Positions 22,967 to 37,500 of a DNA stretch of 64,000 nt are shown here, piece after piece. The notes beneath the pieces are model-generated. The model searched no databases and had not been told where the DNA came from. It saw only the letters and a list, made by a program, of their open reading frames with translations. Origin of the DNA: Apostichopus japonicus. Lineage: Eukaryota; Echinodermata; Holothuroidea; Aspidochirotida; Stichopodidae. Where the stretch lies: assembly GCF_037975245.1 (NCBI RefSeq), contig NC_092569.1, positions 20,932,001-20,996,000 on the forward strand, written 5' to 3'. How positions within the stretch are numbered: the stretch's first letter is position 1; every line of letters begins with the position of its first letter. A program made the translations under genes and the position numbers.

Positions 22967-25900
22967 ATGAATACACATAAAATCCTATGCTTTCAAATAT
23001 TTGATCCTAATGATAGCTCTAATCTACATATAGCTGCTTTCCCAGTTTCCCCCTCCAGCAACCCTCCCCCCCCGCTCCCTTTTGCCCAACATTATGGTTC
23101 CACATATGGGTGGAGCCTGTAAAAGTTGGACAAGATCATTTTCTACACTGATGCATTTGAGATTAAGCAGTTCATCAATTTGGTATGACATCAAAACTTT
23201 GAAACGGTGAAAATAAGATGGTCCAAAATTAATATTAGACTGTTCATTAATTCTCACACACATTGGGACCCTAATAGTTGAAAAAAAAAACCCTTTGACA
23301 TTACATTTAATATACATCACCTTAATCTATGCTGTTGGAAATGGTAAAAAAAATCTTTCTCAAACAATAGGAGAAAGCCATAACAGTGTACATGCATCCC
23401 TATTTTCTCTATGATATATCAAATTGTATGAATACAGCACATGCAACAGCATATATATTCTGATTAGGGCTTTCCATTCATCCCCACCCCTCATTCCCAC
23501 TCAACTAGTGAAATGACATCAAAACATTATTTATACATAATATCACATTATTAGGGCGTTATGAGGGTCTGACCCTGTATACGGTACCTGATTCCATAGT
23601 AACCCACACCACTTGCCACATGCAATGATCTAGATAGAGTGATAGTGTACAAACTGTAATTTTCAGGACATATCAAACTTTACGTAGCAGGTAAAAAAGC
23701 AAATAGGCGACCAATAGGGCAGCCAAGTCAATTGGACACCCGAACCCCTCCCCTACCCTCCATCCCATTCAACAAGGATGAATACACATAAAATCCTATG
23801 CTTTCAAATATTTGATCCTAATGATAGCTCTAACCTACATATAGCTGCTTTCCCAGTTTCCCCCTCCAGCAACCCCCCCCCCCTCCCTTTTGCCCAACAT
23901 TATGGTTCCACATATGGGTGGAGCCTGTAAAAGTTGGACAAGATCATTTTCTACACTGATGCATTTGAGATTAAGCAGTTCATCAATTTGGAATGACATC
24001 AAAACTTTGAAACGGTGAAAATAAGATGGTCAAAAATTAATATTAGACTGTTCATTAATTCTCACACACATTGGGATCCTAATAGTTGAAAAAAAAAACC
24101 CTTTGACATTACATTTAATATACATCACCTTAATCTATGCTGTTGGAAATGGTAAAAAAAATCTTTCTCAAACAATAGGAGAAAGCCATAACAGTGTACA
24201 TGCATCACTATTTTCTCTATAATATATCAAATTGTATGAATACAGCACATGCAACAGCATATATATTCTGATTAGGGCTTTCCAATCATCCCCACCCCTG
24301 ATTCCCACTCAACTAGTGAAATGACATCAAAACATTATTTATACATCATATCACATTATTAGGGCGTTATGGAGGTCTGACCCTGTATACGGTACCTGAT
24401 TCCATAGTAACCCACACCACTTGCCACATGCAATGATCTAGATAGAGTGATAGTGTACAAACTGTAATTTTCAGGACATATCAAACTTTACGTAGCAGGT
24501 AGAAAAGCAAATAGACGACCAATAGGGCAGCCAAGTCAATTGGACACCCCCCACCCCTCCCCGACCCTCCATCCCATTCAACAAGGATGAATACACATAA
24601 AATCCTATGCTTTCAAATATTTGATCCTAATGATAGCTCTAACCTACATATAGCTGCTTTCCCAGTTTCCCCCTCCAGCAACCCCCCCCCCTCCCTTTTG
24701 CCCAACATTATGGTTCCACATATGGGTGGAGCCTGTAAAAGTTGGACAAGATCATTTTCTACACTGATGCATTTGAGATTAAGCAGTTCATCAATTTGGA
24801 ATGACATCAAAACTTTGAAACGGTGAAAATAAGATGGTCAAAAATTAATATTAGACTGTTCATTAATTCTCACACACATTGGGACCCTAAAAGTTGAAAA
24901 AAAAAACCTTTGACATTACATTTAATATACATCACCTTAATCTATGCTGTTGGAAATGGTAAAAAAAATCTTTCTCAAACAATAGGAGAAAGCCATAACA
25001 GTGTACATCCCTATTTTCTCTATAATATATCAAATTGTATGAATACAGAACATGCAACAGCATATATATTCTGATTAGGGCTTTCCAATCATCCCCACCC
25101 CTCATTCCCACTCAACTAGTGAAATGACATCAAAACATTATTTATACATAATATCACATTATTAGGGCGTTATGGAGGTCTGACCCTGTATACGGTACCT
25201 GATTCCATAGTAACCCACACCCCTTGCCACATGCAATGATCTAGATAGAGTGATAGTGTACAAACTGTAATTTTCAGGACATATCAAACTTTACGTAGCA
25301 GGTAGAAAAGCAAATAGACGACCAATAGGGCAGCCAAGTCAATTGGACACCCCCCACCCCTCCCCGACCCTCCATCCCATTCAACAAGGATGAATACACA
25401 TAAAATCCTATGCTTTCAAATATTTGGTCCTAATGATAGCTCTAATCTACATATAGCTGCTTTCCCAGTTTCCCCCTCCAGCAACCCTCCCCCCCCCCGC
25501 TCCCTTTTGCCCAACATTATGGTTCCACATATGGGTGGAGCCTGTAAAAGTTGGACAAGATCATTTTCTACACTGATGCATTTGAGATTAAGCAGTTCAT
25601 CAATTTGGTATGACATCAAAACTTTGAAACGGTGAAAATAAGATGGTCCAAAATTAATATTAGACTGTTCATTAATTCTCACACACATTGGGACCCTAAT
25701 AGTTGAAAAAAAAAACCCTTTGACATTACATTTAATATACATCACCTTAATCTATGCTGTTGGAAATGGTAAAAAAAATCTTTCTCAAACAATAGGAGAA
25801 AGCCATAACAGTGTACATGCATCCCTATTTTCTCTATGATATATCAAATTGTATGAATACAGCACATGCAACAGCATATATATTCTGATTAGGGCTTTCC

Positions 25901-27825
25901 ATTCATCCCCACCCCTCATTCCCACTCAACTAGTGAAATGACATCAAAACATTATTTATACATAATATCACATTATTAGGGCGTTATGAGGGTCTGACCC
26001 TGTATACGGTACCTGATTCCATAGTAACCCACACCACTTGCCACATGCAATGATCTAGATAGAGTGATAGTGTACAAACTGTAATTTTCAGGACATATCA
26101 AACTTTACGTAGCAGGTAAAAAAGCAAATAGGCGACCAATAGGGCAGCCAAGTCAATTGGACACCCGAACCCCTCCCCTACCCTCCATCCCATTCAACAA
26201 GGATGAATACACATAAAATCCTATGCTTTCAAATATTTGATCCTAATGATAGCTCTAACCTACATATAGCTGCTTTCCCAGTTTCCCCCTCCAGCAACCC
26301 CCCCCCCCCCTCCCTTTTGCCCAACATTATGGTTCCACATATGGGTGGAGCCTGTAAAAGTTGGACAAGATCATTTTCTACACTGATGCATTTGAGATTA
26401 AGCAGTTCATCAATTTGGAATGACATCAAAACTTTGAAACGGTGAAAATAAGATGGTCAAAAATTAATATTAGACTGTTCATTAATTCTCACACACATTG
26501 GGATCCTAATAGTTGAAAAAAAAAACCCTTTGACATTACATTTAATATACATCACCTTAATCTATGCTGTTGGAAATGGTAAAAAAAATCTTTCTCAAAC
26601 AATAGGAGAAAGCCATAACAGTGTACATGCATCACTATTTTCTCTATAATATATCAAATTGTATGAATACAGCACATGCAACAGCATATATATTCTGATT
26701 AGGGCTTTCCAATCATCCCCACCCCTCATTCCCACTCAACTAGTGAAATGACATCAAAACATTATTTATACATCATATCACATTATTAGGGCGTTATGGA
26801 GGTCTGACCCTGTATACGGTACCTGATTCCATAGTAACCCACACCACTTGCCACATGCAATGATCTAGATAGAGTGATAGTGTACAAACTGTAATTTTCA
26901 GGACATATCAAACTTTACGTAGCAGGTAGAAAAGCAAATAGACGACCAATAGGGCAGCCAAGTCAATTGGACACCCCCCACCCCTCCCCGACCCTCCATC
27001 CCATTCAACAAGGATGAATACACATAAAATCCTATGCTTTCAAATATTTGATCCTAATGATAGCTCTAACCTACATATAGCTGCTTTCCCAGTTTCCCCC
27101 TCCAGCAACCCCCCCCCCCTCCCTTTTGCCCAACATTATGGTTCCACATATGGGTGGAGCCTGTAAAAGTTGGACAAGATCATTTTCTACACTGATGCAT
27201 TTGAGATTAAGCAGTTCATCAATTTGGAATGACATCAAAACTTTGAAACGGTGAAAATAAGATGGTCAAAAATTAATATTAGACTGTTCATTAAATTCTC
27301 ACACACATTATGGGGACCCTAATAGTTGAAAAAAAAAAAACCTTTGACATTACATTTAATATACATCACCTTAATCTATGCTGTTGGAAATGGTAAAAAA
27401 AATCTTTCTCAAACAATAGGAGAAAGCCATAACAGTGTACATGCATCACTATTTTCTCTATAATATATCAAATTGTATGAATACATGCATGCAACAGCAT
27501 ATATATTCTGATTAGGGCTTTCCAATCATCCCCACCCCTCATTCCCACTCAACTAGTGAAATGACATCAAAACATTATTTATACATAATATCACATTATT
27601 AGGGCGTTATGGAGGTCTGACCCTGTATACGGTACCTGATTCCATAGTAACCCACACCACTTGCCACATGCAATGATCTAGATAGAGTGATAGTGTACAA
27701 ACTGTAATTTTCAGGACATATCAAACTTTACGTAGCAGGTAGAAAAGCAAATAGACGACCAATAGGGCAGCCAAGTCAATTGGACACCCCCACCCCTCCC
27801 CGACCCTCCATCCCATTCAACAAGG
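22967..27825. repeat. Satellite block 5: two tandem copies of a 2.43-kb three-unit repeat
   Basis: Units at 22967, 23778 and 24587 match units at 25390, 26203 and 27014 at offsets of 2,423-2,427 bp. Shared marks are GGTCCAAAATTAATATTAG with TGGTATGAC and GGTAAAAAAGCAAATAGG in the first, and GGGATCC with TACATCATATCAC in the second. The third pair diverges after about 27,290, where the copy at 27014 takes on ATTAAATTCTC with ATTATGGGG and ATACATGCATGCAAC, so the duplication ends within that unit. Confidence 0.88.
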
Positions 27826-30800
27826 ATGAATACACATAAAATCCTATGCTTTCAAATATTTGATCCTAATGATAGCTCTAACCTACATATAGCTGCTTTC
27901 CCAGTTTCCCCCTCCAGCAACCCCCCCCCCCCTCCCTTTTGCCCAACATTATGGTTCTACATATGGGTGGAGCCTGTAAAAGTTGGACAAGATCATTTTC
28001 TACACTGATGCATTTGAGATTAAGCAGTTCATCAATTTGGAATGACATCAAAACTTTGAAACGGTGAAAATAAGATGGTCAAAAATTAATATTAGACTGT
28101 TCATTAATTCTTACACACATTGGGACCCTAAAAGTTGAAAAAAAAAACCTTTGACATTACATTTAATATACATCACCTTAATCTATGCTGTTGGAAATGG
28201 TAAAAAAAATCTTTCTCAAACAATAGGAGAAAGCCATAACAGTGTACATCCCTATTTTCTCTATAATATATCAAATTGTATGAATACAGAACATGCAACA
28301 GCATATATATTCTGATTAGGGCTTTCCAATCATCCCCACCCCTCATTCCCACTCAACTAGTGAAATGACATCAAAACATTATTTATACATAATATCACAT
28401 TATTAGGGCGTTATGGAGGTCTGACCCTGTATACGGTACCTGATTCCATAGTAACCCACACCACTTGCCACATGCAATGATCTAGATAGAGTGATAGTGT
28501 ACAAACTGTAATTTTCAGGACATATCAAACTTTACGTAGCAGGTAGAAAAGCAAATAGACGACCAATAGGGCAGCCAAGTCAATTGGACACCCCCCACCC
28601 CTCCCCGACCCTCCATCCCATTCAACAAGGATGAATACACATAAAATCCTATGCTTTCAAATATTTGATCCTAATGATAGCTCTAATCTACATATAGCTG
28701 CTTTCCCAGTTTCCCCCTCCAGCAACCCTCCCCCCCCCCCGCTCCCTTTTGCCCAACATTATGGTTCCACATATGGGTGGAGCCTGTAAAAGTTGGACAA
28801 GATCATTTTCTACACTGATGCATTTGAGATTAAGCAGTTCATCAATATGGTATGACATCAAAACTTTGAAACGGTGAAAATAAGATGGTCAAAAATTAAT
28901 ATTAGACTGTTCATTAATTCTCACACACATTGGGACCCTAATAGTTGAAAAAAAAACCCTTTGACATTACATTTAATATACATCACCTTAATCTATGCTG
29001 TTGGAAATGGTAAAAAAAATCTTTCTCAAACAATAGGAGAAAGCCATAACAGTGTACATGCATCACTATTTTCTCTATAATATATCAAATTGTATGAATA
29101 CATGCATGCAACAGCATATATATTCTGGGCTTTCCAATCATCCCCACCCCTCATTCCCACTCAACTAGTGAAATGACATCAAAACATTATTTATACATAA
29201 TATCACATTATTAGGGCGTTATGGAGGTCTGACCCTGTATACGGTACCTGATTCCATAGTAACCCACACCACTTGCCACATGCAATGATCTAGATAGAGT
29301 GATAGTGTACAAACTGTAATTTTCAGGACATATCAAACTTTACGTAGCAGGTAGAAAAGCAAATAGACGACCAATAGGGCAGCCAAGTCAATTGGACACC
29401 CCCACCCCTCCCCGACCCTCCATCCCATTCAACAAGGATGAATACACATAAAATCCTATGCTTTCAAATATTTGATCCTAATGATAGCTCTAACCTACAT
29501 ATAGCTGCTTTCCCAGTTTCCCCCTCCAGCAACCCCCCCCCCCTCACTTTTGCCCAACATTATGGTTCCACATATGGGTGGAGCCTGTAAAAGTTGGACA
29601 AGATCATTTTCTACACTGATGCATTTGAGATTAAGCAGTTCATCAATTTGGAATGACATCAAAACTTTGAAACGGTGAAAATAAGATGGTCAAAAATTAA
29701 TATTAGACTGTTCATTAATTCTTACACACATTGGGACCCTAATAGTTGAAAAAAAAAAACTTTGACATTACATTTAATATACATCACCTTAATCTATGCT
29801 GTTGGAAATGGTAAAAAAAATCTTTCTCAAACAATAGGAGAAAGCCATAACAGTGTACATGCATCCCTATTTTCTCTATGATATATCAAATTGTATGAAT
29901 ACAGCACATGCAACAGCATATATATTCTGATTAGGGCTTTCCATTCATCCCCACCCCTCATTCCCACTCAACTAGTGAAATGACATCAAAACATTATTTA
30001 TACATAATATCACATTATTAGGGCGTTATGAGGGTCTGACCCTGTATACGGTACCTGATTCCATAGTAACCCACACCACTTGCCACATGCAATGATCTAG
30101 ATAGAGTGATAGTGTACAAACTGTAATTTTCAGGACATATCAAACTTTACGTAGCAGGTAGAAAAGCAAATAGGCGACCAATAGGGCAGCCAAGTCAATT
30201 GGACACCCGAACCCCTCCCCTACCCTCCATCCCATTCAACAAGGATGAATACACATAAAATCCTATGCTTTCAAATATTTGATCCTAATGATAGCTCTAA
30301 CCTACATATAGCTGCTTTCCCAGTTTCCCCCTCCAGCAACCACCCCCCCTCCCTTTTGCCCAACATTATGGTTCCACATATGGGTGGAGCCTGTAAAAGT
30401 TGGACAAGATCATTTTCTACACTGATGCATTTGAGATTAAGCAGTTCATCAATTTTGAATGACATCAAAACTTTGAAACGGTGAAAATAAGATGGTCAAA
30501 AATTAATATTAGACTGTTCATTAATTCTCACACACATTGGGATCCTAATAGTTGAAAAAAAAAAACCTTTGACATTACATTTAATATACATCACCTTAAT
30601 CTATGCTGTTGGAAATGGTAAAAAAAATCTTTCTCAAACAATAGGAGAAAGCCATAACAGTGTACATGCATCACTATTTTCTCTATAATATATCAAATTG
30701 TATGAATACAGCACATGCAACAGCATATATATTCTGATTAGGGCTTTCCAATCATCCCCACCCCTCATTCCCACTCAACTAGTGAAATGACATCAAAACA

Positions 30801-33470
30801 TTATTTATACATCATATCACATTATTAGGGCGTTATGGAGGTCTGACCCTGTATACGGTACCTGATTCCATAGTAACCCACACCACTTGCCACATGCAAT
30901 GATCTAGATAGAGTGATAGTGTACAAACTGTAATTTTCAGGACATATCAAACTTTACGTAGCAGGTAGAAAAGCAAATAGACGACCAATAGGGCAGCCAA
31001 GTCAATTGGACACCCCCCACCCCTCCCCGACCCTCCATCCCATTCAACAAGGATGAATACACATAAAATCCTATGCTTTCAAATATTTGATCCTAATGAT
31101 AGCTCTAACCTACATATAGCTGCTTTCCCAGTTTCCCCCTCCAGCAACCCCCCCCCCTCCCTTTTGCCCAACATTATGGTTCCACATATGGGTGGAGCCT
31201 GTAAAAGTTGGACAAGATCATTTTCTACACTGATGCATTTGAGATTAAGCAGTTCATCAATTTGGAATGACATCAAAACTTTGAAACGGTGAAAATAAGA
31301 TGGTCAAAAATTAATATTAGACTGTTCATTAAATTCTCACACACATTATGGGGACCCTAATAGTTGAAAAAAAAAAACCTTTGACATTACATTTAATATA
31401 CATCACCTTAATCTATGCTGTTGGAAATGGTAAAAAAATCTTTCTGGAACAATATGAGAAAACCACAACAGTGTTCAACCATATTTTCTCTGAGATATAT
31501 CAAATTGTATGAATGTAGCATATGCAACAGTGCATTTTCTTAATGGCGCTTTCCAATCATAACCACCCCTCATTCCCACTCAACTAGTGAAATGACATCA
31601 AAACATTATTTATACATAATATCACATTATTAGGGCGTTATGGAGGTCTGACCCTGTATACGGTACCTGATTCCATAGTAACCCACACCACTTGCCACAT
31701 GCAATGATCTAGATAGAGTGATAGTGTACAAACTGTAATTTTCAGGACATATCAAACTTTACGTAGCAGGTAGAAAAGCAAATAGGCGACCAATAGGGCA
31801 GCCAAGTCAATTGGACACCCGAACCCCTCCCCTACCCTCCATCCCATTCAACAAGGATGAATACACATAAAATCCTATGCTTTCAAATATTTGATCCTAA
31901 TGATAGCTCTAATCTACATATAGCTGCTTTCCCAGTTTCCCCCTCCAGCAACCCCCCCCCCTCCCTTTTGCCCAACATTATGGTTCCACATATGGGTGGA
32001 GCCTGTAAAAGTTGGACAAGATCATTTTCTACACTGATGCATTTGAGATTAAGCAGTTCATCAATTTGGAATGACATCAAAACTTTGAAACGGTGAAAAT
32101 AAGATGGTCAAAAATTAATATTAGACTGTTCATTAATTCTCACACACATTGGGATCCTAATAGTTGAAAAAAAAAAACCCTTTGACATTACATTTAATAT
32201 ACATCACCTTAATCTATGCTGTTGGAAATGGTAAAAAAAATCTTTCTCAAACAATAGGAGAAAGCCATAACAGTGTACATGCATCACTATTTTCTCTATA
32301 ATATATCAAATTGTATGAATACAGCACATGCAACAGCATATATATTCTGATTAGGGCTTTCCAATCATCCCCACCCCTCATTCCCACTCAACTAGTGAAA
32401 TGACATCAAAACATTATTTATACATAATATCACATTATTAGGGCGTTATGGAGGTCTGACCCTGTATACGGTACCTGATTCCATAGTAACCCACACCACT
32501 TGCCACATGCAATGATCTAGATAGAGTGATAGTGTACAAACTGTAATTTTCAGGACATATCAAACTTTACGTAGCAGGTAGAAAAGCAAATAGACGACCA
32601 ATAGGGCAGCCAAGTCAATTGGACACCCCCCACCCCTCCCCGACCCTCCATCCGATTCAACAAGGATGAATACACATAAAATCCTATGCTTTCAAATATT
32701 TGATCCTAATGATAGCTCTAACCTACATATAGCTGCTTTCCCAGTTTCCCCCTCCAGCAAACCCCCCCCCCCTCCCTTTTGCCCAACATTATGGTTCCAC
32801 ATATGGGTGGAGCCTGTAAAAGTTGGACAAGATCATTTTCTACACTGATGCATTTGAGATTAAGCAGTTCATCAATTTGGAATGACATCAAAACTTTGAA
32901 ACGGTGAAAATAAGATGGTCAAAAATTAATATTAGACTGTTCATTAATTCTCACACACATTGGTACCCTAAAAGTTGAAAAAAAAAACCTTTGACATTAC
33001 ATTTAATATACATCACCTTAATCTATGCTGTTGGAAATGGTAAAAAAAATCTTTCTCAAACAATAGGAGAAAGCCATAACAGTGTACATCCCTATTTTCT
33101 CTATAATATATCAAATTGTATGAATACAGAGCATGCAACAGCATATATATTCTGATTAGGGCTTTCCAATCATCCCCACCCCTCATTCCCACTCAACTAG
33201 TGAAATGACATCAAAACATTATTTATACATAATATCACATTATTAGGGCGTTATGGAGGTCTGACCCTGTATACGGTACCTGATTCCATAGTAACCCACA
33301 CCCCTTGCCACATGCAATGATCTAGATAGAGTGATAGTGTACAAACTGTAATTTTCAGGACATATCAAACTTTACGTAGCAGGTAGAAAAGCAAATAGAC
33401 GACCAATAGGGCAGCCAAGTCAATTGGACACCCCCCACCCCTCCCCGACCCTCCATCCCATTCAACAAGG
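27826..33470. repeat. Satellite block 6: mixed units
   Basis: Units start at 27826, 28631, 29438, 30245, 31053, 31857 and 32666. The unit at 28631 carries TCAATATGGTATGAC and a 5-base loss in TTCTGATTAGGGC near 29127 (reads TTCTGGGC). The units at 30245 and 31857 carry GGGATCC. The unit at 30245 has CAACCACCCCCC and CAATTTTGAATG. The unit at 31053 contains the diverged patch listed separately. Types alternate without a clear constant period. Confidence 0.85.
31446..31562. repeat. Diverged patch within one satellite unit
   Basis: Across 117 bp this unit departs from all others: CTGGAACAATATGAG for CTCAAACAATAGGAG, ACCACAACAGTGTTCAACC for GCCATAACAGTGTACATCC, GAATGTAGCATATG for GAATACAGCACATG, and a changed, slightly shorter stretch TGCATTTTCTTAATGGCGC for the CATATATATTCTGATTAGGGC region. 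Sequence on both sides returns at once to the standard. This looks like conversion from an older or distant satellite variant, or a relic that escaped homogenisation. Confidence 0.85.
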
Positions 33471-34094
33471 ATGAATACACATAAAATCCTATGCTTTCAA
33501 ATATTTGATCCTAATGATAGCTCTAATCTACATATAGCTGCTTTCCCAGTTTCCCCCTCCAGCAACCCTCCCCCCCCCCCGCTCCCTTTTGCCCAACATT
33601 ATGGTTCCACATATGGGTGGAGCCTGTAAAAGTTGGACAAGATCATTTTCTACACTGATGCATTTGAGATTAAGCAGTTCATCAATTTGGTATGACATCA
33701 AAACTTTGAAACGGTGAAAATAAGATGGTCCAAAATTAATATTAGACTGTTCATTAATTCTCACACACATTGGGACCCTAATAGTTGAAAAAAAAACCTT
33801 TGACATTACATTTAATATACATCACCTTAATCTATGCTGTTGGAAATGGTAAAAAAAATCTTTCTCAAACAATAGGAGAAAGCCATAACAGTGTACATGC
33901 ATCACTATTTTCTCTATAATATATCAAATTGTATGAATACATGCATGCAACAGCATATATATTCTGATTAGGGCTTTCCAATCATCCCCACCCCTCATTC
34001 CCACTCAACTAGTGAAATGACATCAAAACATTATTTATACATAATATCACATTATTAGGGCGTTATGGAGGTCTGACCCTGTATACGGTACCTG

Positions 34095-34102
34095 ATTCCA
34101 TA
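34095..34102. repeat. Target site duplication, left of MITE copy 1
   Basis: ATTCCATA directly precedes the element and is repeated at 34561-34568. Uninterrupted units have a single ATTCCATA here (for example 9846-9853), so the 8-bp duplication was made by the insertion. Confidence 0.95.
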
Positions 34103-34560
34103 CAAGGGCGGCGGAACCGGGGGGGGCACAGGGGGCACGTGCCCCCCCACTTTTCCTCAGGGTTAAAAATGTGCCCTTTTTCTACATAAAAATTGAGGTG
34201 TCTCAAGTAAGCAAGAGGCCAGGGAACCAGAATGAACACTCGGGAAGGGCCGTTTCCGGCCATCTGAGGGGTTTGTAAAACCAAAAATTTTCTTGTACGC
34301 TCCGCGCCAACCCATGGTGGCGCTCCGCTCAGAATGTCGTGCATACAACTTTGGATATTGCAGTGCTAGTATGCTTTTTTTTTCCATGAAAGGAGGGGGG
34401 GGGGGGGCGATGATGGAGTGATGTGTATACGCGAAAAAGATAATACAATAAGAGTTATAAAGGTTACTAAATATAAGGCTACATCAGTCCAATTGAATTT
34501 CTGCAAAGTGCCCTTTGATGTCGGTGCCCCCCCAGATTAAAAGTGCTTCCGCCGCCCTTG
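34103..34560. mobile_element. hAT-like MITE, copy 1 (458 bp)
   Basis: A non-autonomous DNA transposon. Seen: a perfect 14-bp terminal inverted repeat (CAAGGGCGGCGGAA at 34103-34116; its complement TTCCGCCGCCCTTG at 34547-34560), an 8-bp direct duplication of ATTCCATA, and a clean empty site in all other units. Known: 8-bp duplications and short ends starting CA(A)GGG are typical of the hAT superfamily, though the target fits the hAT preference nTnnnnAn only in part. Subterminal GGGGGGGCAC occurs at both ends in inverted orientation. The interior holds a 16-bp palindrome at 34131-34146, a second inverted repeat (GCGCCA/TGGCGC near 34304-34323) and a 13-base G run. Minus-strand frames of 74-94 codons run out through the ends and show no transposase motif. 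Confidence 0.92.
34131..34146. repeat. GC-rich perfect palindrome within the MITE
   Basis: GGGGGCACGTGCCCCC is its own reverse complement, with CACGTG at the centre, about 28 bp inside the left end. The same palindrome is present in copy 2. It could extrude or serve as a subterminal transposase-binding site; that is inference. Confidence 0.8.
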
Positions 34561-34568
34561 ATTCCATA
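34561..34568. repeat. Target site duplication, right of MITE copy 1
   Basis: ATTCCATA directly follows the element; normal satellite sequence GTAACCCACACC resumes after it. Confidence 0.95.
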
Positions 34569-37500
34569 GTAACCCACACCACTTGCCACATGCAATGATC
34601 TAGATAGAGTGATAGTGTACAAACTGTAATTTTCAGGACATATCAAACTTTACGTAGCAGGTAGAAAAGCAAATAGACGACCAATAGGGCAGCCAAGTCA
34701 ATTGGACACCCCCACCCCTCCCCGACCCTCCATCCCATTCAACAAGGATGAATACACATAAAATCCTATGCTTTCAAATATTTGATCCTAATGATAGCTC
34801 TAACCTACATATAGCTGCTTTCCCAGTTTCCCCCTCCAGCAACCCCCCCCCCCTCCCTTTTGCCCAACATTATGGTTCCACATATGGGTGGAGCCTGTAA
34901 AAGTTGGACAAGATCATTTTCTACACTGATGCATTTGAGATTAAGCAGTTCATCAATTTGGAATGACATCAAAACTTTGAAACGGTGAAAATAAGATGGT
35001 CAAAAATTAATATTAGACTGTTCATTAATTCTTACACACATTGGGACCCTAATAGTTGAAAAAAAAAAAACCTTTGACATTACATTTAATATACATCACC
35101 TTAATCTATGCTGTTGGAAATGGTAAAAAAAATCTTTCTCAAACAATAGGAGAAAGCCATAACAGTGTACATGCATCCCTATTTTCTCTATGATATATCA
35201 AATTGTATGAATACAGCACATGCAACAGCATATATATTCTGATTAGGGCTTTCCATTCATCCCCACCCCTCATTCCCACTCAACTAGTGAAATGACATCA
35301 AAACATTATTTATACATAATATCACATTATTAGGGCGTTATGAGGGTCTGACCCTGTATACGGTACCTGATTCCATAGTAACCCACACCACTTGCCACAT
35401 GCAATGATCTAGATAGAGTGATAGTGTACAAACTGTAATTTTCAGGACATATCAAACTTTACGTAGCAGGTAGAAAAGCAAATAGGCGACCAATAGGGCA
35501 GCCAAGTCAATTGGACACCCGAACCCCTCCCCTACCCTCCATCCCATTCAACAAGGATGAATACACATAAAATCCTATGCTTTCAAATATTTGATCCTAA
35601 TGATAGCTCTAACCTACATATAGCTGCTTTCCCAGTTTCCCCCTCCAGCAACCCCCCCCCCCTCCCTTTTGCCCAACATTATGGTTCCACATATGGGTGG
35701 AGCCTGTAAAAGTTGGACAAGATCATTTTCTACACTGATGCATTTGAGATTAAGCAGTTCATCAATTTGGAATGACATCAAAACTTTGAAACGGTGAAAA
35801 TAAGATGGTCAAAAATTAATATTAGACTGTTCATTAATTCTCACACACATTGGGATCCTAATAGTTGAAAAAAAACCCTTTGACATTACATTTAATATAC
35901 ATCACCTAAATCTATGCTGTTGGAAATGGTAAAAAAAATCTTTCTCAAACAATAGGAGAAAGCCATAACAGTGTACATGCATCACTATTTTCTCTATAAT
36001 ATATCAAATTGTATGAATACAGCACATGCAACAGCATATATATTCTGATTAGGGCTTTCCAATCATCCCCACCCCTCATTCCCACTCAACTAGTGAAATG
36101 ACATCAAAACATTATTTATACATCATATCACATTATTAGGGCGTTATGGAGGTCTGACCCTGTATACGGTACCTGATTCCATAGTAACCCACACCACTTG
36201 CCACATGCAATGATCTAGATAGAGTGATAGTGTACAAACTGTAATTTTCAGGACATATCAAACTTTACGTAGCAGGTAGAAAAGCAAATAGACGACCAAT
36301 AGGGCAGCCAAGTCAATTGGACACCCCCCACCCCTCCCCGACCCTCCATCCCATTCAACAAGGATGAATACACATAAAATCCTATGCTTTCAAATATTTG
36401 ATCCTAATGATAGCTCTAACCTACATATAGCTGCTTTCCCAGTTTCCCCCTCCAGCAACCCCCCCCCCCTCCCTTTTGCCCAACATTATGGTTCCACATA
36501 TGGGTGGAGCCTGTAAAAGTTGGACAAGATCATTTTCTACACTGATGCATTTGAGATTAAGCAGTTCATCAATTTGGAATGACATCAAAACTTTGAAACG
36601 GTGAAAATAAGATGGTCAAAAATTAATATTAGACTGTTCATTAAATTCTCACACACATTATGGGGACCCTAATAGTTGAAAAAAAAAAAACCTTTGACAT
36701 TACATTTAATATACATCACCTTAATCTATGCTGTTGGAAATGGTAAAAAAAATCTTTCTCAAACAATAGGAGAAAGCCATAACAGTGTACATGCATCACT
36801 ATTTTCTCTATAATATATCAAATTGTATGAATACATGCATGCAACAGCATATATATTCTGATTAGGGCTTTCCAATCATCCCCACCCCTCATTCCCACTC
36901 AACTAGTGAAATGACATCAAAACATTATTTATACATAATATCACATTATTAGGGCGTTATGGAGGTCTGACCCTGTATACGGTACCTGATTCCATAGTAA
37001 CCCACACCACTTGCCACATGCAATGATCTAGATAGAGTGATAGTGTACAAACTGTAATTTTCAGGACATATCAAACTTTACGTAGCAGGTAGAAAAGCAA
37101 ATAGACGACCAATAGGGCAGCCAAGTCAATTGGACACCCCCACCCCTCCCCGACCCTCCATCCCATTCAACAAGGATGAATACACATAAAATCCTATGCT
37201 TTCAAATATTTGATCCTAATGATAGCTCTAACCTACATATAGCTGCTTTCCCAGTTTCCCCCTCCAGCAACCCCCCCCCCCCTCCCTTTTGCCCAACATT
37301 ATGGTTCCACATATGGGTGGAGCCTGTAAAAGTTGGACAAGATCATTTTCTACACTGATGCATTTGAGATTAAGCAGTTCATCAATTTGGAATGACATCA
37401 AAACTTTGAAACGGTGAAAATAAGATGGTCAAAAATTAATATTAGACTGTTCATTAATTCTTACACACATTGGGACCCTAATAGTTGAAAAAAAAAAACC

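Noticed and set aside
34063-34344. Minus-strand frames within the MITE copies, with a CPLC-like pair of cysteines
   Set aside because: They run out through the terminal repeat into satellite DNA, and the ends differ between the two copies because of a one-base G-run change. No transposase motif is visible.
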